Positions 1 through 5,763 of a stretch of 6,448 bases of DNA are shown here, one piece after another. Source of the DNA: Synergistaceae bacterium (lineage in GTDB: Bacteria; Synergistota; Synergistia; Synergistales; Aminobacteriaceae). The notes under the pieces were generated by a model. The model had not been told where the DNA came from and searched no databases. It worked only from the letters and a program-made list of their open reading frames with translations. The stretch is taken from NCBI GenBank assembly GCA_009778055.1, contig WRKN01000142.1, positions 1 through 6,448 of the forward strand, in the 5' to 3' direction. Positions within the stretch are counted from its first letter, which is position 1. The number at the start of each line of letters is the position of its first letter. The translations under genes were made by a program, and so were the position numbers.

Positions 1-1124
1 AGGCCGTCGACACGGCCATAGGCGAAATCATTGGGTCCCCTGTTTACGCTGAGATGATAGAAAGATGGCTTAGCGGCAGCGCGCAGTCCGCCGTCATGCC
101 GGACATACCGGCCGGGACTGGAGATCGTCTTGTGGTGGGTGTCAGCACCGAATACATGCCTTTTGAATTTTTCGGCGAGGGCGGCGAACGTTTGGGGTTT
201 GACGTTGAACTTATTCTGCGCATCGGCGCGCTGCTTGACAGGGAAATCGAGTTTTTCGAAACAGCGCATTCATCTTTGTTTCCCGCGCTGGACAGCGGTT
301 ACGCCGACGTATGTATTTCGGTCATAGACGACAAGCCCGCGCTGCGCGAGAGGTACTTCGTTTCCCGCCCGTACTACGACAATGTGATCATGCTGATCGT
401 ACAGGCGGAGTGGGACGGGACGGTCGGTTTCATGGATGGAATCGTACGTTCCATAAACAATCATTTAATCGTCGAAAAACGGTTTATGTACGTTATTGAA
501 GGGCTTTGCAACACGCTTATCATCACCGGAATCGCGGCGTTTTGCGGAACGCTGCTGGGGGCGCTGCTCTGCGCCGTGATACGCGGCAAGCGCTGTTTTC
601 CGCGCAGGACCGCGCTTTTGTACGTGCGGATTGTGCAGGGCACGCCCATTATTGTGCTGCTGCTGTTCACCACCTATGTCATGTTTGCCGGGTCGGGCCT
701 CGATACCGTACTCATCGGCTCCGTCGCTTTCAGCCTTTATTTTTCCGCCAAAGTCAGCGAGGTCTTCCGCGCCGGCATCGACGCGGTTGAAAACGGACAG
801 ATAGAAGCGGCAAGGTCCCTGGGGTTGTCCGGCCTGCAAATGTACCGGCTTGTTTTGATCCCGCAGGCGGCCATAATGACGCTGCCGCTCTACAGCGCCG
901 ATTTGGTGGAAATGTTAAAGCTCACCTCGGTGGTCGGATATGTTGGCATCATGGATCTCACGTACTCACTGGAGGTCATACGCTCCCGGACTTACGAGGC
1001 CGCGTTTCCGCTGGTTCTTGAAACGCTGCTGTACATATTCCTCACCTCTTCGGTCACTATGATATTCCGCGCCGCGTCGGCCAGGATCGACCCGGCGCAA
1101 AAAGAAAGAAAGATACGCCTGTGA
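1..1124 (+). CDS. Amino-acid ABC transporter, fused substrate-binding/permease protein (5' partial)
   Basis: The frame is open to the left edge (first full codon at base 3, 373 residues visible), so the ATG at 54 is internal. Residues 1-25 look like the closing helix of a family-3 solute-binding protein (ending in EMIERWLSG). After a short linker, residues 42-133 are the N-terminal part of a second such domain, with the GFDVEL motif at 65-70 and an R-rich segment before SRPYY that resembles the ligand-carboxylate site of the family. The second lobe of that domain is missing. Residues from about 161 form a complete GlnP/HisM-type permease: about five membrane segments and the EAA coupling loop (EAARSLG, 268-274, followed by IPQA) that docks on the ATPase. 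The role is uptake of a polar amino acid across the inner membrane. Tandem binding domains fused to a permease are known from GlnP-type importers; the half domain is unusual. The stop overlaps the ATPase start in GTGA, so the two are probably translationally coupled. The substrate cannot be told from the sequence. Confidence 0.9.
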   Translation, partial: AVDTAIGEIIGSPVYAEMIERWLSGSAQSAVMPDIPAGTGDRLVVGVSTEYMPFEFFGEGGERLGFDVELILRIGALLDREIEFFETAHSSLFPALDSGYADVCISVIDDKPALRERYFVSRPYYDNVIMLIVQAEWDGTVGFMDGIVRSINNHLIVEKRFMYVIEGLCNTLIITGIAAFCGTLLGALLCAVIRGKRCFPRRTALLYVRIVQGTPIIVLLLFTTYVMFAGSGLDTVLIGSVAFSLYFSAKVSEVFRAGIDAVENGQIEAARSLGLSGLQMYRLVLIPQAAIMTLPLYSADLVEMLKLTSVVGYVGIMDLTYSLEVIRSRTYEAAFPLVLETLLYIFLTSSVTMIFRAASARIDPAQKERKIRL

Positions 1125-2206
1125 TCGGGATCAAAAATCTCAAAAAGACTTTTAACGGGATTCCCGTCTTGAAGGGCGTCAACGCCAGCGTCCATGAAGG
1201 CGAGGTCATCTCGGTTATCGGTTCGTCGGGCTCCGGCAAGAGCACCCTGCTTCGCTGCCTCAATTTGCTGGAGGCGCCGGACGGCGGGGAAATATCGTTC
1301 AAAGGACAAAATATACTCGACCGGAAAGCCAATATACGCGCAATACGCGAAAAGGTGGGCATGGTTTTTCAAGGCTTTAACCTGTTTCACCATCTGACGG
1401 CCGCCGAAAACCTGATGCTCGGTCCCGTGAACCTGCTGGGCAAAAGCCGCGGCGAAGCTTATGAAAAGGCGCTCTCGCTTTTGAATATGGTGGGGCTCGC
1501 GGAAAAAGCCGCGGCCTGGCCCTCCGAGCTGTCGGGAGGTCAAAAACAGCGCGTCGCCATTGCGCGGGCGCTTGCGATGGAGCCGGACGTCATCCTGTTC
1601 GACGAGCCCACGTCGGCGCTTGACCCCACGATGGTCGACGAGGTTCTTGCCATCATGCGCAGATTGGCAAAACAGGGGATGACCATGCTTGTCGTGACCC
1701 ATGAAATGCGTTTTGCCCGTGAGGTGTCGAGCCGCGTTTTTTACATGGACGAAGGAATTGTCTATGAAGAAGGCCCTCCGCAGCAGATTTTTGAATCGCC
1801 GCTCCGCGAGAAAACACGGTCGTTTGTTTTGAAACTCAAGAGCTTTCATGCAGAAATCGCCGGTAAAACTTTTGATATCTACGGACTCGACGGTAAAATC
1901 GCCGAGTTTGGCTATAAACAGGGCTTGGCGACAAAACAAATAAATATGATACAGCTTGCCGTCGAGGAATTGATTTTGGGCATAATAATGCCGGCTCTCG
2001 GCGGCGAGATACCCGTCAGCCTGAGCGTTCACTACAAGGGAGATACCGACGAGGCCGAAGTGATAGCGTCCGTGCAGACAAACGAGGACGATCTTCTCGA
2101 AATGGGAAACGAGTTTTCCCTGGATATATTAAAGGGCCTATTCCGCTCCGTTTCCTCATACCGTCAGGACGAGACGCTTTTTATAAAGGTCGTCGCCGAA
2201 AAGTAG
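1121..2206 (+). CDS. Polar amino-acid ABC transporter ATPase (GlnQ/HisP type) with extra C-terminal domain
   Basis: This protein powers the importer encoded just upstream. Residues 1-243 are a full nucleotide-binding domain: Walker A GSSGSGKST (34-42), Q-loop Q84, signature LSGGQ (137-141), Walker B VILFDE with catalytic E162, SALD D-loop (165-168) and switch H194. A 361-residue protein is about 115 residues longer than usual for GlnQ. The extension (about 245-361) has an amphipathic helix with LAVEEL (279-284), a beta-rich middle, and a tail (about 333-361) of helix, SYR and closing strand. This order resembles GHKL/HATPase_c_2 domains of RsbW-like anti-sigma factors, but the N-box Asn and glycine-rich ATP lid are not recognisable. 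It may therefore be a non-catalytic sensor or interaction module; that is inference. The GTG start at 1121 overlaps the permease stop by 4 bp and lacks a strong Shine-Dalgarno sequence, which fits coupling. The ABC assignment is secure, the extension is not. Confidence 0.95.
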   Translation: MIGIKNLKKTFNGIPVLKGVNASVHEGEVISVIGSSGSGKSTLLRCLNLLEAPDGGEISFKGQNILDRKANIRAIREKVGMVFQGFNLFHHLTAAENLMLGPVNLLGKSRGEAYEKALSLLNMVGLAEKAAAWPSELSGGQKQRVAIARALAMEPDVILFDEPTSALDPTMVDEVLAIMRRLAKQGMTMLVVTHEMRFAREVSSRVFYMDEGIVYEEGPPQQIFESPLREKTRSFVLKLKSFHAEIAGKTFDIYGLDGKIAEFGYKQGLATKQINMIQLAVEELILGIIMPALGGEIPVSLSVHYKGDTDEAEVIASVQTNEDDLLEMGNEFSLDILKGLFRSVSSYRQDETLFIKVVAEK

Positions 2207-2209
2207 AAA

Positions 2210-2241
2210 GTCAGCGGAGGCAATTGCCCTCCCGCGCTGAC
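2210..2241 (-). terminator. Possible intrinsic terminator of the leftward secreted-protein gene
   Basis: GTCAGCG (2210-2216) pairs perfectly with CGCTGAC (2235-2241), and GGCAATTGCC (2219-2228) is a palindrome inside the loop. Read leftward, the stem is followed by the T-rich tract TTTCTACTTTTC (2209-2198), which overlaps the 3' end of the ATPase gene. It lies about 35 bp past the stop of the leftward gene. Read rightward there is no T-run, so it is a poor terminator for the importer operon, though the stem could protect its mRNA 3' end. Confidence 0.45.
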
Positions 2242-2243
2242 CC

Positions 2244-2274
2244 GGCGGATTATTGGGCGTTTCTTAAATCCGCC
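2244..2274. repeat. Inverted repeat between convergent genes
   Basis: GGCGGATT (2244-2251) and AATCCGCC (2267-2274) form a perfect 8-bp stem with a 15-nt loop. It ends on the stop codon of the leftward gene. No T-run follows on either strand, so it is not a canonical terminator. With the hairpin at 2210-2241 it fills the gap between the two convergent genes and may act in 3'-end formation. Confidence 0.4.
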
Positions 2275-3020
2275 TACGGGGCGGGAACGCGTATTTCTTC
2301 GATTTTTCGGTTTTCTTCCGCCCAGTCCTTCTCATCAGCGACGGAGAATTTAGTTATGACCAATTCCCTGGTTCCGCCGTCAATTCTCTCCATAAGGAAA
2401 TCTTCCGTTTTTGTCGCTTCGACCACAGTGGTGAGCGAGTCGGCGGCGGAGTTGTACACGACAACCGGGAGCCATCCGGAAAAATCGGCGCCCTCATAAC
2501 GCGCGCCCTTAGGCGTGTCAATGAGCGTGAAGGCGAAACGATTCGAGTCGAGCCACGCGAGTCCTATCCCGTAGAAGGTCTTTTTGAGCCTGGGGCTGCC
2601 TAAATCATACAGCAGATATTCGCGGTCCACGTAAGTTCCGCTGCTGAGTATGAATTGTTCTCCGTCCGGGCTGAATTGTACGAAGGTCCTCTCGGCATCT
2701 TCTTTTTCAACCATCGAGATGAACTCTCCGTCATCATCGAAGAAATAGATTCCTCCCTGCCAGCCTTTATATATCTCGTGGGCGCCGGGGTTGACGGCAA
2801 GCCAGTAAATTTTTTCGCCTTGTATATCTTCCTCCTCGACCTTCGCGCCTTTAACCTCCGCCCATTCGCCTTCGTCATCCAACGTGAAAAGCATCCCCTC
2901 GTCCACGATATGGCTTTGTGCGTCGAAAGGCGCGTCGGAAACCGCGAACGCGCCGCAACAGAGGGAGAAAAACACCATCAGCACTATTACCGCGACAGAA
3001 CAACAACGTTTGATACTCAT
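2274..3020 (-). CDS. Secreted hypothetical protein, beta-propeller-like
   Basis: I do not recognise a characterised family for this 248-residue protein. It starts with a clear Sec signal peptide: K4/R5, a hydrophobic core at about 9-22 and a likely AFA cleavage site after residue 26. No convincing lipobox is present, so it is probably released into the periplasm or outside. The mature part is acidic and strand-rich. FVQFSPDGEQFIL (113-125) followed by YLLYDL (135-140) is the blade pattern of TolB/WD40-like propellers, and similar strand pairs recur at about 90-104, 149-163 and 186-200. The length allows only three or four blades, so it is either a partial propeller or another beta fold. The ATG at 3020 is supported by GGAGGTG seven bases upstream. 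It is a single-gene unit, convergent with the importer operon and divergent from the efflux operon, so the context gives no function. Confidence 0.8.
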   Translation of the reverse strand: MSIKRCCSVAVIVLMVFFSLCCGAFAVSDAPFDAQSHIVDEGMLFTLDDEGEWAEVKGAKVEEEDIQGEKIYWLAVNPGAHEIYKGWQGGIYFFDDDGEFISMVEKEDAERTFVQFSPDGEQFILSSGTYVDREYLLYDLGSPRLKKTFYGIGLAWLDSNRFAFTLIDTPKGARYEGADFSGWLPVVVYNSAADSLTTVVEATKTEDFLMERIDGGTRELVITKFSVADEKDWAEENRKIEEIRVPAP

Positions 3021-3027
3021 TACAATA

Positions 3028-3034
3028 CACCTCC
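3028..3034 (-). promoter_or_regulatory. Ribosome binding site of the secreted hypothetical protein
   Basis: On the minus strand this reads GGAGGTG, a near-perfect Shine-Dalgarno sequence seven bases before the ATG at 3020-3018. It fixes the start of the leftward gene and shows that this gene is real rather than an antisense shadow. Confidence 0.8.
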
Positions 3035-3073
3035 GTTTTGGGTTTTACCGCCGCGACAATAACATGCCCAAAG

Positions 3074-3101
3074 AAAAAATGAGGTGACCAAAAGTTACCT
3101 C
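3074..3101 (-). terminator. Possible leftward terminator or attenuator
   Basis: On the minus strand GAGGTAAC, a 5-nt loop and GTCACCTC form a stem with one A-C mismatch, followed directly by ATTTTTTCTTT (3080-3070). It lies about 50 bp before the start of the leftward gene. It could therefore attenuate that gene, or stop transcripts arriving from the right if the gene's own promoter lies inside 3035-3073. I could not place a convincing promoter for the leftward gene. Confidence 0.4.
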
Positions 3102-3127
3102 CACCCCCGCATATGCCCGTCAAATAA

Positions 3128-3156
3128 GAGGTAACCTTCGGATACCCTATTTTTTT
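3128..3156 (+). terminator. Possible rightward terminator insulating the export operon
   Basis: GGTA-A-CC (3130-3136), a TTC loop and GG-A-TACC (3140-3146) form a short stem with one A-A mismatch, followed by TATTTTTTT (3148-3156). It lies upstream of the -35 box at 3223, so it would stop read-through from the left rather than control the export operon's own message. The stem is weak alone and stronger if the whole inverted-repeat element folds. Confidence 0.4.
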
Positions 3157-3222
3157 CCCGACCTGATATCATATCCGTGAGGAGTCTTCGTCACTCATAG
3201 GGAAACCATCGCGCCGGCCCGT

Positions 3223-3251
3223 TTGTGTTTATGGTTTGTGTAAATTATAAT
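3223..3251 (+). promoter_or_regulatory. Sigma-70-type promoter of the TolC/adaptor operon
   Basis: A perfect -10 box TATAAT (3246-3251) lies 17 bp after TTGTGT (3223-3228), a -35 box matching the consensus in its first three bases. Transcription would start near 3258, about 30 nt before the TolC-family start codon. The 8-bp direct repeat GTTTGTGT occurs at 3221-3228 and 3234-3241, over the -35 box and in the spacer, and could be a regulator site. The promoter overlaps the 5' end of a longer possible reading frame, which argues for the downstream ATG start at 3288. Confidence 0.65.
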
Positions 3252-3270
3252 AGAAGCGTTCCGTTTTCTT

Positions 3271-3279
3271 GGAGAGGAG
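3271..3279 (+). promoter_or_regulatory. Ribosome binding site deciding the TolC-family start
   Basis: The purine-rich GGAGAGGAG ends eight bases before the ATG at 3288-3290. It favours that start over the in-frame GTG at 3225, which lies within the promoter, and over the ATG at 3281, which is out of frame. Confidence 0.8.
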
Positions 3280-3287
3280 CATGTACT

Positions 3288-4577
3288 ATGTCGAAAATGC
3301 GCTGTTTTTTCTTCCTCGTCTTCGCAAATTTCTTTATCATTTTTGCTGGGACAGCCGCCTCACAACCGCTGTCGATCGATCTGGACAAAGCCTTCGAACT
3401 CGCCCTGGAGAACCATGAAAGCATCAAAGCGGCGGAAAGCGACGTCGCCAAAGCGGGCGAAGGGAGACGTCAGGCGCACAGGTCGCGAAGCGTGACTCTG
3501 AGTGTCGAGCACGCTACAGCGAGAACGGAGTACCAGGCACAGGACATCGGCGCCAACTCGTTTCAAAACATCTTCTCGGCCGCATACCCTCTTTACACCG
3601 GAGGCCTGATCGAGGGGTCCATCGCCGCCTCGGAGCATGAGCTGAGTTCGAAAATCCTGAGCCTTGAGCGCGCGTATCAGGACGTCAGGCTGTCGGTGGC
3701 GGTCGCTTTTTTCACCATGCTGCGGACGGAGAACATGGCGGAGCTCGCCGGCAATTCAGTGGAGCGCCTGGGCGCCCACGTCCGCAACGTGGACGTGCAG
3801 TACAGGAACGGAACAGTCAACAGGGCCGACCTGCTGCGCTCGGAGGTCGAGCTGATAAACGCCAGGCAGTCAATGAGCCAGGCCGTGAACGAATACGAGG
3901 TCGCGATAAAAAGTTTGAATGACGTCATGGGACTGCCCTTAGGCACGGAGCTTATTTTCGACAGAGAGATGTCCCACGCCGCGTTTCCTCACACACTGGA
4001 AGAGTGCATCGAATACGCGCTATCCCACCACCCGGATATCGCGATTGCCGATTTGTTGAAAAAAAAGGCGGAAGCCGGGATTGTCATCGAGAAGAGCGCT
4101 AACAAACCCTCGGTAACGCTTTCCGCGAGCCAGACCCTCGGTTCCGCGTATAACTGGCCCGGACTGGACCAGGACAACCTCCAGGTCGCCATCCGCGCCG
4201 AGTACACCTTCTCGGACGGAGGCGTCACGGATTCGAAAATCAGAGGAGCGAGGGAGGACCTGAAAAAAGCGGACTACAATTATGAGTCCGCGAGAGACAC
4301 GGTTCTCCTGAACGTCACGAAGTTTTTTTTGACTATGGAAGAAGCCGGCTCACGGATAGAAACGGGCGCGACGGCGGTCGGTTTTGCGCAGGAGGCCTAC
4401 AGGATAGCTTTGGCACGCTACAGAGAAGGAGTCGGAACCAACATTGACGTTCTGGACGCCCAGGACGCTTTGAACAAAAGCAGCTCGAACCACACCCAGG
4501 CCCTGTGCGATTACAACATCGCAGTGGCGCAACTCGTAAACGCGATGGGCGTTCCCGCCGCCTTCGAGGATAATTGA
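3288..4577 (+). CDS. TolC-family outer membrane efflux/secretion channel protein
   Basis: This 429-residue protein would trimerise into the outer-membrane exit duct and periplasmic tunnel of a tripartite exporter. A signal peptide (K3/R5, hydrophobic 7-21) is likely cleaved near TAA-S at residue 24. The mature protein shows the internal duplication of the OEP family. Each half starts with a 'xALxxHxxI' helix (about 34-48; 260-275) and has a barrel-strand motif, YPLYTGG (100-106) and YTFSDGG (306-312). The last helices contain RYREGVGTNIDVLDAQ (about 377-392), typical of the second repeat. The length is normal for the family. It is the first gene of an operon with its own promoter and strong ribosome binding site, and is followed after 13 bp by an adaptor gene. 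Being encoded with its adaptors suggests a dedicated channel rather than the shared cellular TolC. The cargo is inferred only from the downstream NHLP-type adaptor. Confidence 0.93.
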   Translation: MSKMRCFFFLVFANFFIIFAGTAASQPLSIDLDKAFELALENHESIKAAESDVAKAGEGRRQAHRSRSVTLSVEHATARTEYQAQDIGANSFQNIFSAAYPLYTGGLIEGSIAASEHELSSKILSLERAYQDVRLSVAVAFFTMLRTENMAELAGNSVERLGAHVRNVDVQYRNGTVNRADLLRSEVELINARQSMSQAVNEYEVAIKSLNDVMGLPLGTELIFDREMSHAAFPHTLEECIEYALSHHPDIAIADLLKKKAEAGIVIEKSANKPSVTLSASQTLGSAYNWPGLDQDNLQVAIRAEYTFSDGGVTDSKIRGAREDLKKADYNYESARDTVLLNVTKFFLTMEEAGSRIETGATAVGFAQEAYRIALARYREGVGTNIDVLDAQDALNKSSSNHTQALCDYNIAVAQLVNAMGVPAAFEDN

Positions 4578-4590
4578 TCGTGATGTCGTG

Positions 4591-5763
4591 ATGAAAAAAT
4601 TTCATTTTGCGGTAACGTCTGTGTTTTTAATGCTTTCGGCGGCTTTTATAGGGTATGGGACATACCTCAACGCCAAAAGCAACAGCTACATAGAAACGAT
4701 GCTTGCGTCGAGAGCCGTCAGCCTGAGCGGGATCAAGGTCTTATACCGCGATCTGTACCCGGTGCTCTACCTGGATAACATCGGACTGCGGGCGAGAATG
4801 CAGGCCGACGCCATCGCCCATACCGACGGACTGATCGAGGAGCTGTACGTGGCGCAGGGGCAGGAGGTCAAGCAAGGGGAGCTACTTGGCAGGATCGTGA
4901 ACAAAGACGTTCCGCTTTCTGTTTCCCGTGCCGAAACGGACGTGGCAAAAGCCGAGGCCGCGTATTTGCAGACGATGAGCGCCGTCGAAAGGAACCGGCG
5001 CCTGGCCGCCGAGGACGCCGTTTCCGTGAGCGAACTGGAGATGTCCGTTTCGCAGATGGAGGCGTCGAAGGCGGAACTCGACGCCGCCAGAATAGCTAAA
5101 CAGCAGAGAGAGCAGCAAAGAAGCGACCAAATGGTGACCGCTCCCCTGTCCGGCGCGGTTATCGTGGTTTATCAGCAGCCCGGTAACTTCGTCGCCGTGG
5201 GGACGCCTGTCGTAATGATCGCCGACTTCTCGAAGATGAACTTCACAGCGATGGTTGATGACAGGAAAGTCAAAAACATCGTGCCGCTGGAGGGAAAATT
5301 TTCGCTTTTAACCGACCTTACGAATTTGACGGAAACAGCCTTCGACAGCGCCGTCAAGTCGTCGTTCAGCGAGGATACTGCTTTCGATGTGGAGATATCG
5401 AGCGTTTTGCCTCCCTTCAGAGAGAACGTGCCCGTCAGAACCATGACTTTCGAGATCGACAACAGTCTGGGGGTCATGGAATTTGGAATGTACACCGACA
5501 TCGTCATTCGAAAAGAAACCCCGAAAAGGGCGCTGGCCGTTCCTCTCGCGGTTGTTTTCGACAGGGACGGCGATCCCTGGGTCCACGCGCGGGATGCGGA
5601 TTCCCATCTGGCCGTGCGAGGCATAAGGCTGGGGGTGCATGACGGAGAGTACGTTGAGGTCACAGAAGGGCTCGAAGAAGGCGACGTCGTTATCACATCG
5701 AGGATCGAGGGGCTCGAACCGGGCATGAGGGTCGACGTGAACCTGAGGGAGGGTTTGTTATGA
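4591..5763 (+). CDS. Periplasmic adaptor (HlyD/RND-type membrane fusion protein) with TolC-docking motif
   Basis: This 390-residue adaptor bridges an inner-membrane transporter and the TolC-family channel. One membrane anchor (about 6-26) leads into the periplasm. The lipoyl domain is split: half one at 77-103 (DGLIEELYV, GQEVKQGELL) and half two at 183-213 (TAPLSGAV, PGNFVAVGTPV). Between them a coiled-coil hairpin (107-180) carries R134-x3-L138-x6-S145, the RLS motif by which adaptors dock to TolC tips. A beta-barrel follows (about 214-310), then a membrane-proximal domain (ALAVPLAVV, VTEGLEEGDVVI, about 315-385). The ATG at 4591 is preferred to the adjoining GTG at 4588. No good Shine-Dalgarno sequence sits at the usual distance, so coupling to the TolC gene 13 bp upstream is likely. 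The layout resembles MacA/AcrA-type adaptors, but no MacB or RND pump follows; a second adaptor does. Confidence 0.93.
   Translation: MKKFHFAVTSVFLMLSAAFIGYGTYLNAKSNSYIETMLASRAVSLSGIKVLYRDLYPVLYLDNIGLRARMQADAIAHTDGLIEELYVAQGQEVKQGELLGRIVNKDVPLSVSRAETDVAKAEAAYLQTMSAVERNRRLAAEDAVSVSELEMSVSQMEASKAELDAARIAKQQREQQRSDQMVTAPLSGAVIVVYQQPGNFVAVGTPVVMIADFSKMNFTAMVDDRKVKNIVPLEGKFSLLTDLTNLTETAFDSAVKSSFSEDTAFDVEISSVLPPFRENVPVRTMTFEIDNSLGVMEFGMYTDIVIRKETPKRALAVPLAVVFDRDGDPWVHARDADSHLAVRGIRLGVHDGEYVEVTEGLEEGDVVITSRIEGLEPGMRVDVNLREGLL

Larger units (their letters stand above)
3074..3156. repeat. 83-bp imperfect inverted-repeat element in the divergent intergenic region
   Basis: The left arm (3074-3101) and the reverse complement of the right arm (3129-3156 region, ending in GAGGTAAC at 3128-3135) match at about 22 of 28 positions, with mostly transition differences. 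The innermost 8 bp are perfect (GTTACCTC at 3094-3101, GAGGTAAC at 3128-3135) and are separated by a 26-nt spacer. The outer ends are an A-run (3074-3079) and a T-run (3150-3156). Each arm also folds on itself into a small hairpin. This is the shape of a bidirectional terminator or a short palindromic repeat unit. Its place between divergent genes is odd for a terminator. Confidence 0.6.

Noticed and set aside
992..2032. Long (346-residue) open frame on the minus strand opposite the permease end and the ATPase
   Set aside because: It lies antisense to two strongly supported ABC-transporter domains, and its product is rich in His, Arg and Gln with no recognisable domain. It is a shadow of GC-rich coding sequence.
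2224..2499. Plus-strand open frame of 91 residues after the ATPase gene
   Set aside because: It is antisense to the secreted-protein gene, with a Ser-rich shadow product and no ribosome binding site.
3064..3087. Seven-codon ORF (MPKEKMR) just before and into the inverted-repeat element, considered as an attenuator leader peptide
   Set aside because: There is no ribosome binding site or promoter for it on the plus strand, and its codons show no regulatory amino-acid run.
3225..3287. Upstream in-frame GTG start for the TolC-family gene, adding 21 residues
   Set aside because: The extension covers the -10 box and the ribosome binding site. It would put non-signal residues before a good signal peptide, and the ATG at 3288 has ideal Shine-Dalgarno spacing.
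3021..3287. Search for a RiPP precursor or small RNA gene in the divergent intergenic region
   Set aside because: No small ORF with a ribosome binding site and a GG-type leader was seen on either strand. The structured part is better explained as the inverted-repeat element.
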